64,000 nt of DNA from Fasciola hepatica (GCA_948099385.1 CANUEZ040000182.1:19655501-19719500); one strand, 5' to 3'; positions 37,006-48,973 are shown, counted from the first letter of the stretch. The notes: generated by a model from the letters alone, not told the origin. Translations and numbers: made by a program.

Positions 37006-38322
37006 TTCGTAGTTTCTACGGTGCTGAATTGACATTCACAAGGGGTACAAATATATACAAACCTCAATTATGCGGCCAAATAGACTTCACACTAAAATCC
37101 AAAGGTTCAAAGCCCCGTGGCTTAAGCACGACGGTCAGAAACGGATCAAAGCCAAATTAAAATGTCTCACATGGATAAGCAAGCGTGAAAAAGTGTGGTT
37201 TATGAGCGAGCTTTTCAAGGCAATGTTGCAAGTAGTCAAATTCACAAAGCATGTAGAACATTTGGAAGGATTTTCAGTATTTGTTCTTTACACCGCCGGC
37301 CAAAATTCTGTTGCAAAAATGGTTGTCTAAGGTTCACGATGGGGTCATGATTCTCTTCCTACCTACCTATAACTTATTGTCTGTGTCTGTGGCTACTAAC
37401 TTTCTGTGTTAGATGAACGTAAAACAGGTTTCCGCCGTAGCCATCATTCGCACAATCCATGAGGAATCAATTCCGAATCCCGTTGCAGAACTTGAGATTG
37501 GCATATTCATCAGGAGACCGAGGAGCACAGTTAGACGCACGATGAAGATAAAGGCTTTGCAGGGTAAAACACTTCGCTGCACGAGCTCAGTCTACGCATC
37601 TCAAGCAGTAAGCTATTGCAGTAGTTGGTTAGACCAATTCTGTTTACAAGCATGAGCGCAGAATTTGAAAGTAGGTGCGGCGCCTAATGAGACATCGCGT
37701 GAAATTGAAAGGTCGCGAACCAGTGGGATTACATAAAATTACCGCACCAAATTTTTCGAAAGAAACGAAAACCGGTTTCTGACTATGAATAAGTTCCGAA
37801 AACAAGTGTACGACGGACAGTATCGAAACACACATGAACACGGAAATTGACCGAAAGCTGGCATCTATCAGAGTGTTTCAAATTTTTCTGTGTACAAAAT
37901 ATGTGACAAACAATACTGTATGAAATGTAAATAAATGTTCTTCTCCAAAGGCAAGAATAGTTTCGCAACTTGCTCACAGCTAGTAAGCCTCACTTGAACT
38001 GTCCAAGTGAATTGTTGGTGAATTTCTCCTTTTCGCCCATGTGCACGCTGGATAGAAACTGGAACCAAGCACGTTTTGTAACTATTCAGGAAAAACGGGT
38101 CCAGTTGAATAACTGTAGAGCATGGAATGGAATAAAATGCTGAGTAAATCGGAGCGAGGCGATCTGCAAGCTAGTTTATTCTTTGTATGTGGTTTTGAGC
38201 TCGAATCATCAACATTTTTTCGCTGTTTCCTGCTACGAGTGGATTAACTCTCTGATGTTTCGAACACGCTCTCCGTTTCTTCCGTTTTCTGTAATGTAAC
38301 ATAACTGTAGGATCTGTCCAGT

Positions 38323-39190
38323 CAGCACGATTGTAGGGGGTCATGTTAACAATTCTAAGAGGCTGACTCCGCAGTCAACGTCTTTATCTGATGAGGGAAC
38401 CGTAGAAATTCCGGAAGCTTCTGCAATAGACAGCTTGCCAGTGAGACCAGTCGACTCCGTTAGATCGATCGTCAAGAGATGGTCTCGCCTCAAAGAAGTA
38501 GCGTTCGAAGAAGTGTTTATCCCCCACGTCAACATACTAATTGCGTGCTAAGTACCAAAGGCTCATTGAGTGTTTCAACAGGGTGTAAACAGTCGAAAAG
38601 AACCATTCGTTACGCGAACGATATTTGGCTTGACGCGTCTCGGACCCCTGACGAAAGAACTTCAATCGGCATCAATAAGTCGCTTAACTGTTGCTGAGAA
38701 AAGTGCCTCTATAGAACACACTCAACCTTTCGACATTGAATTCAACGGTCCATCTCAGGAAAACGAAGTTCACTCAAAAGAAGATCAGTCGGTGCTTTAG
38801 ATGGTGAGTTCAAAGACGGGATGTCACAGTGGGCAACACAAAGTTGCTGTACCTAAGAGACCGCGGTCGAATCACCTATCAAGAAATGGAGAAGTTATCC
38901 GGAGGCTTTTGAATTATCTCAAAGAAGGACATTTTTGAAAAGCCTTGCTGAAAGTTGGACACCAGCAGGTCACGCAAAGCATCTTGGAATTTGATGAGCT
39001 AGTGACAGTTTACGGTACCCGGGTGGAACCGCATGGCCGGCGGCGAAACCAAGTATCCCTTGACAAAACAAAAATTGCTGAGCTGGGGTCAGTATCCCCA
39101 AACGAACTCAAAATGACTGCACTGGTATGGGTTTTAAGGTAGCACCAATACTAAAAGAGAACTGTGCTACCATCGAACTGAGTCTTGCAT
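38323..39190. other. Unique spacer of the palindrome (868 bp)
   Basis: This stretch is present once and separates the arms. It shows no self-complementarity that would continue the palindrome and no recognised family. Short plus-strand frames (38,479-38,697, 38,570-38,800, 38,945-39,142) carry no motif I know. Confidence 0.6.
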
Positions 39191-40507
39191 ACTGGACAGA
39201 TCCTACAGTTATGTTACATTACAGAAAACGGAAGAAACGGAGAGCGTGTTCGAAACATCAGAGAGTTAATCCACTCGTAGCAGGAAACAGCGAAAAAATG
39301 TTGATGATTCGAGCTCAAAACCACATACAAAGAATAAACTAGCTTGCAGATCGCCTCGCTCCGATTTACTCAGCATTTTATTCCATTCCATGCTCTACAG
39401 TTATTCAACTGGACCCGTTTTTCCTGAATAGTTACAAAACGTGCTTGGTTCCAGTTTCTATCCAGCGTGCACATGGGCGAAAAGGAGAAATTCACCAATA
39501 ATTCACTTGGACAGTTCAAGTGAGGCTTACTAGCTGTGAGCAAGTTGTGAAACTATTCTTGCCTTTGGAGAAGAACATTTATTTACATTTCATACAGTAT
39601 TGTTTGTCACATATTTTGTACACAGAAAAATTTGAAACACTCTGATAGATGCCAGCTTTCGGTCAATTTCCGTGTTCATGTGTGTTTCGATACTGTCCGT
39701 CGTACACTTGTTTTCGGAACTTATTCATAGTCAGAAACCGGTTTTCGTTTCTTTCGAAAAATTTGGTGCGGTAATTTTATGTAATCCCACTGGTTCGCGA
39801 CCTTTCAATTTCACGCGATGTCTCATTAGGCGCCGCACCTACTTTCAAATTCTGCGCTCATGCTTGTAAACAGAATTGGTCTAACCAACTACTGCAATAG
39901 CTTACTGCTTGAGATGCGTAGACTGAGCTCGTGCAGCGAAGTGTTTTACCCTGCAAAGCCTTTATCTTCATCGTGCGTCTAACTGTGCTCCTCGGTCTCC
40001 TGATGAATATGCCAATCTCAAGTTCTGCAACGGGATTCGGAATTGATTCCTCATGGATTGTGCGAATGATGGCTACGGCGGAAACCTGTTTTACGTTCAT
40101 CTAACACAGAAAGTTAGTAGCCACAGACACAGACAATAAGTTATAGGTAGGTAGGAAGAGAATCATGACCCCATCGTGAACCTTAGACAACCATTTTTGC
40201 AACAGAATTTTGGCCGGCGGTGTAAAGAACAAATACTGAAAATCCTTCCAAATGTTCTACATGCTTTGTGAATTTGACTACTTGCAACATTGCCTTGAAA
40301 AGCTCGCTCATAAACCACACTTTTTCACGCTTGCTTATCCATGTGAGACATTTTAATTTGGCTTTGATCCGTTTCTGACCGTCGTGCTTAAGCCACGGGG
40401 CTTTGAACCTTTGGATTTTAGTGTGAAGTCTATTTGGCCGCATAATTGAGGTTTGTATATATTTGTACCCCTTGTGAATGTCAATTCAGCACCGTAGAAA
40501 CTACGAA

Positions 40508-41110
40508 TCAGTCTCGTTCTGGTTTTGGGATTCGTTTGAATTGGCTAAGCGTTGCTCGATTTTCGAGAATTGACTTACAACAGGTAAGGCTTACAGGCCT
40601 GCAGTTTTTTCTTCTAGCGTTGTCCACCTTTGTGGGTAGCTGCCTTTCAGTCGGTCGACAGCACTCATTGTGTACCACTTGCATAAACAGCCAACGGATT
40701 GGCCCGCTCACTTCAGCGGCCAGTGGCATTAAGATAGCTGGATGTACACCACCTGGTCCCGCTGAATTGGCTACGTGCGACTCATCTGGTATAACCTCCG
40801 TTTCCCCCAACCTTACAGAGATATATGCATGTCAGGAGCCCGTTACTGATCTTCTGGGATCCTCTGGTGCACCCGATTTTTTGGTGCACACTTTTGAAGT
40901 AATAACTAGGAGCCCCGCCTTGCTCTGATCCTCACAGACCTCGCCCTCATTGCTTAATGTTATTGTTCCGACACCTTTTCTGGGGACACTTTGTCTGAGA
41001 CCTTTCCAATAACTCCAATGGGAACTCAGTTTCGTCCTAGGGCCATCCAGTTTCATTAGTAAAAGACGGAGAACATGTAGACTGTTTTTGCTTGTATATA
41101 CTCGTTGCAC
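40508..41110 (-). pseudogene. Mirror copy of LINE linker/RT N-terminal region
   Basis: Exact inverted counterpart of 36,403-37,005, with the same APEDPR, GGVHPAILMPLA and NCRPVSLT blocks on the minus strand. It exists because the palindrome duplicated it, not by separate insertion. Confidence 0.75.
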
Positions 41111-43215
41111 ATAATACGTTGGTCCAAACGGTGTAGGCTACCATGCGTCTGGGCTGAAAAACTGTGAAAATTCTCATCTCACATCCGTAGATTCATTCTA
41201 GCGACCGGTTGTCTTATCACTCGAGATTTCGTTGCCTCAAGCTTTGGGCTTGATGATGAAACAGTGTTGAATGCCAAGCGCACTGGCTGTCCGCTCATGC
41301 TGACTTACCACTATCTCCCATAAATTTTGATTAGGCTCACCTAAAATATCTCAGAGGTTTGCTCAGCTGCTTTCATCATTGCTAACGCAAATGCTCTCGT
41401 CGAGCTTCTTTGTGTCTTGACAGCTCAGGTTCGGTGTTTGGTGAAAAGCTGGCATGCTCCTCCGACCCCGACTACTTTAAACTTCTGCTAAATTCCATCA
41501 CTTCACCGGATAGGTTTTCTACCCGCCGCCGTTCACCAACCAAGCTTTCTGTTTTAATTGTTTCCTCACAGCGAAGCTAAATTTCCCTGCAACACCAGTG
41601 TGTTTCGCCCATTTTTGGGCACGTTTCTTCTACCGCAGCAAATTCTTCATCTCCACTCCGGTCCAGTTTACCTAGTTTAGTATTTAATTCGACGGCACTT
41701 GTCTTTCCCGAACTCGTACGCAGTTTCACTGTGACCCCCAAATACCTGAGGTGGGGTGTGAACCTGATCAACATGAAATCACTCTTGCATAACGGTGGAT
41801 GAATGCTGATCACATCTGTCTTGGCCTAGAATGGTTGGTTGGTTTCCTATTCTGTGTCTGGTGTTTTCCGTTATACTATGGAACAAGGTTCGCCCGCGAA
41901 GCCACCGGGTAAAATACTTTTCCGCCCTACCGCGAACACAGCTTTCCATGTCCCATTCCGCTGCTGGGAGAATAAAATACCAAAACATAAGTAACGCATT
42001 TTCTCCTGTGCCTTTGACTGTTCTAGTGCCTGTGTGGGTTCTGCGCCCTTTTCTTTTTCCGAGTTTTGACTTCTGTACCCAAGCAATTGCGCTTTTCTCA
42101 TAAACATTTCGACAATGACAGCACACAGTTGAGTTTCGGTTGTACATAAAGTGGCTTCCGATTTCGCGCGATCCAAAAAAACCCATCTGACGAGAAGGGC
42201 TACTACTTTGCCTACCATATCGCAGTGCCTGTCCCTTCGATAGGCGAATTAGTGGTTTTTGGCTTCCCTCGAGATACGGTCGCTTTCAGCTAACCACTTT
42301 TAGGATACTGTAACTACTAGGGGCCGCAGCTCAGCCCTCTCTTTCAATTCCGCCCATTTGTTTCTAATGCCGCAGGCACTGGTTTATAGCACCACCGTGG
42401 ATGAAGGTCCCTGCTCTCCATTAATTTATATCCAACATCTGAGGGAATACCCGAGCGACAGCCGAGTATTTTGCAACTGGTATACTAGCATCCTGGTTGG
42501 CTTGTATGACCTTTTGGTCTACCGGCCCGACTTTATGCGCACTCCCCATCGGCCCCTCGACTTCCTATGCCCTTTCCGTCTGCATTTTTTGCCTCATGAC
42601 AAGCTGCCTAGAATCACCATTGTTCTCCAGTTGACGGCTTCCCCATGCCGTATCCTCCATTACACCTCCAGCTGCAACCGTCGTCCGGTGGCACGACCCC
42701 TGTGGTACTGATCACCCATTTACCGTTTATTCTTCACCCGGATGACCAATTTCATTCTTTCCTGGCTTTTGTTCTCTATTATTCTCTAAAACCCTGCTTT
42801 CCTAATCCCATCCTTTGGACATCTGGTACGATGCCGTCAGTCCTCCACAAGTAAAGATGACGTCACCTGCTCGCGCTGGAAGTTGGTCCGTAAAGCTATA
42901 GTCCATGACCCAATGAAATCAGCCGTAGTGCCTCTAGCTTCGCTATTCATGTGGCCGCACAGGGAAAAGTGGCTGGTCCACCATGTACTCGTCGCGGGCG
43001 TCCGTGGTACGCAAGCTGCACTTTGAAGGACGACGTAGAGAAAGGGTCCAAAATGGAGGTGTTGCCCCGCAATCACTCCAGTCTGAGGCTCATGCCCTGC
43101 CCGGGTTGGCTGTGACCTCCATATTCGATGTCACCGCCACTCCAAAATCTTCCTCACAGTCCGACTTGCGGATGTGCCACCATCTATCCTCCACATATCA
43201 TGTGTGCAAACGGCA

Positions 43216-43791
43216 CTACGTTGATGGGGAGTTGCGAAGTCTAGCACCAATTCTCAAGTGCGTCATTGTCGCTCCACAAAAACCGGTGATCGACTTCTGA
43301 CTGGGTCGTTCTCCAGATTTTGAGGTCACCCGCGGTCGACAGCACTCATTGTGTACCACTTGCATAAACAGCCAACGGATTGGCCCGCTCACTTCAGCGG
43401 CCAGTGGCATTAAGATAGCTGGATGTACACCACCTGGTCCCGCTGAATTGGCTACGTGCGACTCATCTGGTATAACCTCCGTTTCCCCCAACCTTACAGA
43501 GATATATGCATGTCAGGAGCCCGTTACTGATCTTCTGGGATCCTCTGGTGCACCCGATTTTTTGGTGCACACTTTTGAAGTAATAACTAGGAGCCCCGCC
43601 TTGCTCTGATCCTCACAGACCTCGCCCTCATTGCTTAATGTTATTGTTCCGACACCTTTTCTGGGGACACTTTGTCTGAGACCTTTCCAATAACTCCAAT
43701 GGGAACTCAGTTTCGTCCTAGGGCCATCCAGTTTCATTAGTAAAAGACGGAGAACATGTAGACTGTTTTTGCTTGTATATACTCGTTGCAC
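43216..43791 (-). pseudogene. Mirror copy of truncated LINE linker region at the tandem junction
   Basis: Inverted counterpart of 33,722-34,297, including the A/B junction near 43,335. The portion of unit A beyond this was lost in the 2,042-bp deletion. The following 43,875-44,291 carries the mirror of the palm fragment (31,180-31,596). Confidence 0.7.
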
Positions 43792-46002
43792 ATAATACGT
43801 TGGTCCAAACGGTGTAGGCTACCATGCGTCTGGGCTGAAAAACTGTGAAAATTCTCATCTCACATCCGTAGATTCAGCACTACGTTGATGGGGAGTTGCG
43901 AAGTCTAGCACCAATTCTCAAGTGCGTCATTGTCGCTCCACAAAAACCGGTGATCGACTTCTGACTGGGTCGTTCTCCAGATTTTGAGGTCACCCGCGGC
44001 AACGGGCAAAGTGGCTGAAAAACGAATGGTGGATCTTTTCTTCACAAAACTGATACCTGTAGAGCCCCATTAGAGGCACTGAAGGGACGAGCGACTGACG
44101 GTGCAACCCACGGTAAACATTATTTCGTTCAAAAAATCTGCAATTCACTGGAATAATAGAGCCTCTACACCAAGAGCCCCGAGTATCTGCGACGGTGATC
44201 CATGAGATACCTTGTCAGAGGCTTTGCTGAAGTCAGGTGGAGGTTGCATCTGCCGGTTTCCTGGCCACCTTTGCTTCCGACTGGTCTTCGCGGGCAATCA
44301 AATGGTTGGATATACTCAAACCTAGCCTTCAAACTCTACGCCGTTGCAAGCGGAATAGATGGTTTGTCCAAGTGTGACGGCATAGGCGGAAAGCAATCAG
44401 ACATCTTGGAGTTTCTCCGATCAAGAATGTCGAGCTAACATGATGGTAGCTAATAACAATAATAATAAAAATTGATTTTTCTACCTTAGCCGAGGAGGAC
44501 GCATGAGAGATGGATCAAGGTGCACACTGTTAATCTGAAAGAAAAACTAAAATTTTAAACGGAACAGTCGGCCACTTTAGCGAACAAGGGAATAGAACTG
44601 GACAGAGTTTAAGTGAACATTGTTGACAAAGGTTCACGCGGTACATACGAGTTAGCTCCAATTTAGTCATCAGAGATTGCAAAGAACCGGCGGGACACGG
44701 AATAGTTCAAAGGATTGTCGTCTCAGGATGTAGGAGATACAATGTACATAGGGGTGATGCTGAAGCGATGAAGGGCACTTTTTCGAAATAAATGAACCAA
44801 GTAGGCAGGGGAAAGCTGAAAAATGGTACTCAAGCGGACATTCATGGACATAGAGGGAGCCAGGATAACATGGAAAAGGTGGGACGATTTTTTCAAAATA
44901 ATGGGTGTCATCCAGTGATGGGAATCCGCTGCTTGCAGAAGAAGAATGGAGCCTCAAGGTAACAACAATGAATTACGGAGCGGAATGCCCTCGAGGCGGA
45001 ACAAAACGCCGAACCAGAGAAGGTGGCACAGGCTTTCGCGGTGACGGGACCTGACTACTTTTAAAATGATAAATACATTATTCTACGGAGTTCTTTGGGG
45101 CTCTTCTGCACCCACACTGGGCGATATGGGTGAAAATTGCTTACAGCATCTCGGGTACCCCCCTTATTGAGATAGGTAACGTCGGTTAATTGTTGATAAC
45201 CCGAAGCTGTCAAAAGGAGGTCGCAGCTAGGTATAATATATCAACTGGCAACTGCCGTAGGTAAAGCATACTATCTTGCGAGTTGTCAAAGAAGAAAGAA
45301 CAGTGGAAACTGGGGAGCCGCGTCCGTTGAAAAAGATCGACTTTGGTTGTCGATGCAGCAGTAGATGGCGTGCGGGATTGAGACCTCGTCGGAGGAAGAC
45401 CTATCAGGAACTCCAGTCAGTCCAATAGGAAGCCGTCGGAAGAGTTTATATGCTTCTGGGCTAGATTAGCCATCGGATGCAGCACACAAGTAGAGGCTTG
45501 GCCTACACGAGTCAGGCTGTATTCTTTGGCCAATAGTACGAAAAATGACACCGAGGAATCAGCCAGCACACGAAGCCATGCTGTCACTGATGGCTTGCAT
45601 TCGTGCCCTGTGATGAACAGAACAGTATTCCGTAGGATCTGAAACAGATGAGGGCGGGAGAGAGCAACAATCTGGAGGATTTTCTAGCTGAGAATTATGA
45701 GGACCTTTTAAGCGGTCGATTAGCATGGGTGGGATATGATGATGAAAAGGTAAGGTCTTGGTTTGTATGAGTATGTAGAAGGGCGGTATGCTATCGCCCG
45801 GCTAAGGCACGAACAGGGAAACCAAAGATACAATTCGCGAACCAGCGGCGCGGCGGTGGGATATTTACTGGTCGACTGCCACCGGCTGGTGCTCTGTGTT
45901 TGTTCACGGGAGGTTGCTAATAAATTGGTCTGTTATCTCAAAAGTGAGTTAGACGCCAGGTGGCGTTAAACGCTGCACTTTTACGAAAGAAAGAAAATGT
46001 AG

Positions 46003-47119
46003 TGTCACACTGTGGCCAATGCCTAAAGCTGAGTTGGGGTGCGGCATTCATGAACATATATGCGATAAAAGATAACTATTTTGTTTGTTGTTTTTTTTGA
46101 CAGAATTATTGGGAGAGACCCAGGTAGAGGTCTAGCTTTTTCTTGAAGATAGTTTTGTTCTGCGAGAGAACAATATCTTCCGGAAGTGCATTCCACATGG
46201 TAATAACCCTATAGCTAAAAAAGTTAATCCTTAGTGAAGTGCGTGGCCTCGGTTTGAAAACTTTTCTGCTGTGACCACGGAGAGAGGAGGATGGACAGAC
46301 GGAGAAGAAGTAATCGCTTTGACCTGTTTCAAAAAGGTGAAACATCAAAAACAGATCACCTCTTACGCGTCTTACGTCAAGGGGATAGAGGTTGAGGAGT
46401 GAGAGGCGGACGGGATAAGGTAGATGGGATAGACCACTTACTGCCTTGGTGGAGGCCCGCTGAACCCTTTCTAGGATCTCACGGTCTCGGACAAGACCAG
46501 AGTGTACTATCTGACTACCGTACTCCAGCAGAGGTCGGATATAAGTGCCGAAAATTATGGGGAAATCATCCTTAAATATGCGCGGGAAGGACCTTCGAAT
46601 CATGTTTAGAACTCGAAAGGCAGACTTGCTCGCAAGTTCGTGATGATGAGAGAAGGATAAGTTACAATCTAACCAGAAACCGAGCACCTTGTGTCGGTCA
46701 ACCCTTGGCAGAGTGGCTGCTCCATTAATGGAAAACGTGTGACCAGTCTCTCTGCCGAAAGACATGCTCACGCATTTGTCATCATTAACTGGGAGGTTCC
46801 AATCCTCGGACCAGCGTTTTGTTTCATAAACTGCAATTTGCAGGTCTTCAACGCTTGAACTCCAGAGGGTTACATCATCTGCGTACATGGCAATGTTCGC
46901 AGGAAGGGCTGTCGGTAGATCGTTTATATAGATCAGGAAAAGAAGAGGACCTAAGACCGACCCTTGGGGGACCCCAGTTGTTACTGGGGAGGGTTGAGAC
47001 AAAACATTCCCGACTTTAACCACAAAGGTGCGGTCGGTAAGGAAGCTACGTAGGATGGCCAACATGGAGCCTGTGATCCCGTACGTCTGCAGCTTATAAA
47101 GAAGAGGGGCATGTGGGAG
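46003..47119 (-). mobile_element. 5'-truncated family F LINE, well preserved RT
   Basis: Minus-strand LINE fragment matching the 3' half of the plus-strand LINE at 60,545-61,650. The frame from 47,065 to 46,106 is open for 319 codons and runs to the natural stop. The upstream sequence to about 47,112 (LYKLQTYGITGS) is also in frame. The 3' untranslated region to 46,003 aligns with 61,550-61,650. The 5' edge at about 47,119 is fused to the (TTCAG) tail of the next LINE. Confidence 0.9.
46106..47065 (-). CDS. Partial LINE reverse transcriptase, open, YADD intact
   Basis: C-terminal two-thirds of a CR1/Jockey-type reverse transcriptase. Residues 30-44 read TGVPQGSVLGPLLFL, and 60-64 MYADD (YADD at 46,885-46,874). 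YIRPLLEYGSQIVHSG is in the thumb, and the C terminus has TMWNALPEDIVLSQNKT. No stop or frameshift interrupts it, unlike every other LINE reverse transcriptase here. It lacks the first palm aspartate block (KAFDKVPH), lost by 5' truncation, so it cannot act alone. The methionine at 47,065 is simply the first ATG in the truncated frame. Its good state suggests a recent insertion. Confidence 0.9.
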   Translation of the reverse strand: MLAILRSFLTDRTFVVKVGNVLSQPSPVTTGVPQGSVLGPLLFLIYINDLPTALPANIAMYADDVTLWSSSVEDLQIAVYETKRWSEDWNLPVNDDKCVSMSFGRETGHTFSINGAATLPRVDRHKVLGFWLDCNLSFSHHHELASKSAFRVLNMIRRSFPRIFKDDFPIIFGTYIRPLLEYGSQIVHSGLVRDREILERVQRASTKAVSGLSHLPYPVRLSLLNLYPLDVRRVRGDLFLMFHLFETGQSDYFFSVCPSSSLRGHSRKVFKPRPRTSLRINFFSYRVITMWNALPEDIVLSQNKTIFKKKLDLYLGLSQ

Positions 47120-48170
47120 TTCAGTTCAGTTTGCACAGGACAAGTAATGGCCACGGCCAATCGAGCGTCCAGAATTCCTTCGATGGTATACACACCAGTT
47201 ATGCACCCACCACTGCCCAGTGTATTTCGTCGAATCCCCGCTAAAAATGAGAGGGAAACAGAAAACCTCATCACACATCAACTGCGAGAGACATCATGCA
47301 TCGTGAGCGCTCAATGAGACAGTATGCAATGAGGGAAAAAGTCTATTAAACCATACTCCAGAAAGACCACAGGGCTACCCGTCATCCATCTAGTTGATAT
47401 ACTCAAGGCTCACTACAAGGAAAGATCTCGTACCACTTGCGATCTAGGGCACCTTTGATGGATTGGAGTGTCTGCAGATCTACCATTCTACCAGGCAGAC
47501 CGTTCCAACTGTTCACAACCCTGTTGCTGAAGAAGTGCGATCTAGCCATCAAGCTAGATCGGGCTTTTATCAACTTCTTTTCGTGTCTCCTTGTTCTGGA
47601 GTCTACGGCCACTTGGAATAGACTATCTGGTCCAAGGCCAGAAAAGCCCTTCATTACCTTGAACGTTTCTGTGAGATCCCCTCGACGTCTCCTCCTTTCC
47701 AACGAGAAAAGATTCAGGTCACAGAGTCTCTGCTCGTAAGTCTTGCCCCTCTGCCCTTCAACCATTCGTGTGGCGGGCCGTTGGACTTTCTCTAGGCAGG
47801 CGGCGTCTTTTTTGTAGAAGGGTGACCAAGCCTGCACACTACCCTCTAAGTGAGGTCGCACTATAGCCATGTAAATAGGTACGAATACCTCCGGCTTCCG
47901 GCAAGACAAAGCTGATAACAGCCTAAAGAGCTCCCCCACGAGCCTTATGCGCAGCAGCGTTGCACTGCTCCGACCATTTGAAGTCACTGTTCATGGTGAC
48001 CCCAAGGTCTTTAACCCTACTCACTGCCTCTACGGTGAACAGCCCTTGATCATGAGCGACAATTAAGCTCTCTGTTTCCCTTGACAACACAGGAATTGGT
48101 GTAGCTAGAGCCAATCGTGTGTCCAGATAGTTGTGTTGTCCGTAGCTCCCAACATTGTGTGATTTTCTTT
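47120..48170 (-). pseudogene. 5'-truncated family B LINE with 3' UTR and (TTCAG) tail
   Basis: On the minus strand, 48,114-47,923 reads VKDLGVTMNSDFKWSEQCNA. A frameshift follows, and 47,987-47,403 (194 codons) carries IYMAIVRPHLEGSVQAWSP, CLEKVQRPATRM, RRRRRGDLTETFKVMKGFSG and FFSNRVVNSWNGLPGRMVD, the thumb and C-terminal region of a CR1-type reverse transcriptase. The stop near 47,403 is followed by about 270 bp of 3' untranslated region and a tail of two TTCAG units (47,120-47,129, plus-strand reading). Confidence 0.85.
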
Positions 48171-48198
48171 CTCTGAAAGGCAGAAATTTTGTGCAGTT

Positions 48199-48830
48199 TC
48201 AACCCTGGCAGAAAAGGTAGAAACAATGAGTAAATTGCGTCTGACCCCAAAAGCTGCCTAACATAACTCGGGGTATACTGCCACCCAACATAGGTCTAAC
48301 CGCTTTCTTAAAGGCCTTCACGTTTGTGGCATTTACGACCTCCTCCGGGAGCTTATTATAATAAGGTACCACTCTATTCGAGAAGTATTTTGCCCTAATT
48401 TGGAGCCTCAAATGCTTCCTTCGTAATCTAAGGCTATGCGTCCTCTTGCCTCTCTGACAGTCCCTTCATTACCTTGAAGGTTTTTATCAAATTCCCAACG
48501 ATGCGCCGTCTTTCCATCGAGAACAGGTCTAGGGCACGGAGACGCTCGGTGTAGTCAACCCCCCTTTGCCTAACCACCATTCTAGTGGCTAGCCCTTGCA
48601 CTTTCTCCAGACAGTCTATATCTTTCTGGTAGTACGGTTGCCCGGCCTGCATGCAGTACTCCGTATGCGGCCTAAATATGGCCTGATATATCGGAACGAA
48701 GATCTCCGCCTATCTACACGACATAATGGATCTAACTCCAAAGAGTTCTCTCCTGCCCACATTGGCTGCTGCGGTGCACTGCTTCGAAGGCTTGAAGCTG
48801 TTGTCTTTGACCTGGGATGCCAGTTGCGAC
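48199..48830 (-). pseudogene. Second 5'-truncated CR1-like LINE C terminus
   Basis: Minus-strand reading from about 48,820: QVKDNSFKPSKQCTAAA, then IYQAIFRPHTEYCMQAGQPY, CLEKVQGLATRMV, RRRIVGNLIKTFKVMKG. After a frameshift near 48,430 comes YFSNRVVPYYNKLPEEVVNA. Related to, but distinct from, the neighbouring family B copy. Upstream of 48,830 the sequence is no longer LINE-like. Confidence 0.8.
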
Positions 48831-48943
48831 AAAATGCTGGGTGCAGTGTCTTCCTGAGGGGGTCACTTGCACGATCTACAAAGACGGAAGGAAATTGTGC
48901 TGAACCGGAGCTCGATGAGCGCTTGAGCAAGCATCAGCACCTG

Positions 48944-48973
48944 TTCAGTTCAGTTCAGTTCAGTTCAGTTCAG
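48944..48973. repeat. (TTCAG)6 microsatellite at a LINE 3' end
   Basis: Six perfect TTCAG units, followed by TTTGCACAGGACAGG. The same tail (two units) ends the LINE at 47,120-47,129. Short tandem repeats at the very 3' end are characteristic of CR1/L2-type LINEs. Confidence 0.95.

Larger units (their letters stand above)
29440..38322 (+). repeat. Left arm (8,883 bp) of a giant imperfect palindrome
   Basis: Matching positions in the two arms add to 77,513 from the inner edge (38,322 with 39,191) out to about 33,637. They then add to 75,471 (75,472 after a 1-bp insertion near 44,888) and finally to 75,442 out to 29,440 with 46,002. The step of 2,042 is a block missing from the right arm. The last step of 30 is a 30-bp piece present at about 30,160-30,189 and missing near 45,280. 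Elsewhere the arms look almost identical, with scattered substitutions, for example 36,765 C against T, 37,965 G against A, and 38,014 G against A (left-arm strand). The arm contains LINE relics and the tandem duplication described below. Confidence 0.95.
39191..46002 (-). repeat. Right arm (6,812 bp) of the giant imperfect palindrome
   Basis: Reverse complement of 29,440-38,322 with three length differences: a 2,042-bp deletion whose junction lies at about 43,875 (ATTCA joined to GCACTACG), a 1-bp insertion near 44,888, and a 30-bp deletion near 45,280. Because of the large deletion the arm carries one full tandem unit (about 40,654-43,335) and only the two ends of the other (43,336-43,874 and 43,875-43,999). 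The outer edge abuts the 3' end of the family F LINE at 46,003. Confidence 0.95.

Noticed and set aside
36585..37067. 160-codon minus-strand frame (and its mirror 40,446-40,928)
   Set aside because: It is antisense to a clear LINE reverse transcriptase fragment on the plus strand, so it is a shadow frame.
29440..46002. Palindrome as a sequencing hairpin (missed adapter) artefact
   Set aside because: The arms differ by deletions of 2,042 and 30 bp, a 1-bp insertion and several substitutions, and there is an 868-bp unique spacer. I keep it as real but checkable.
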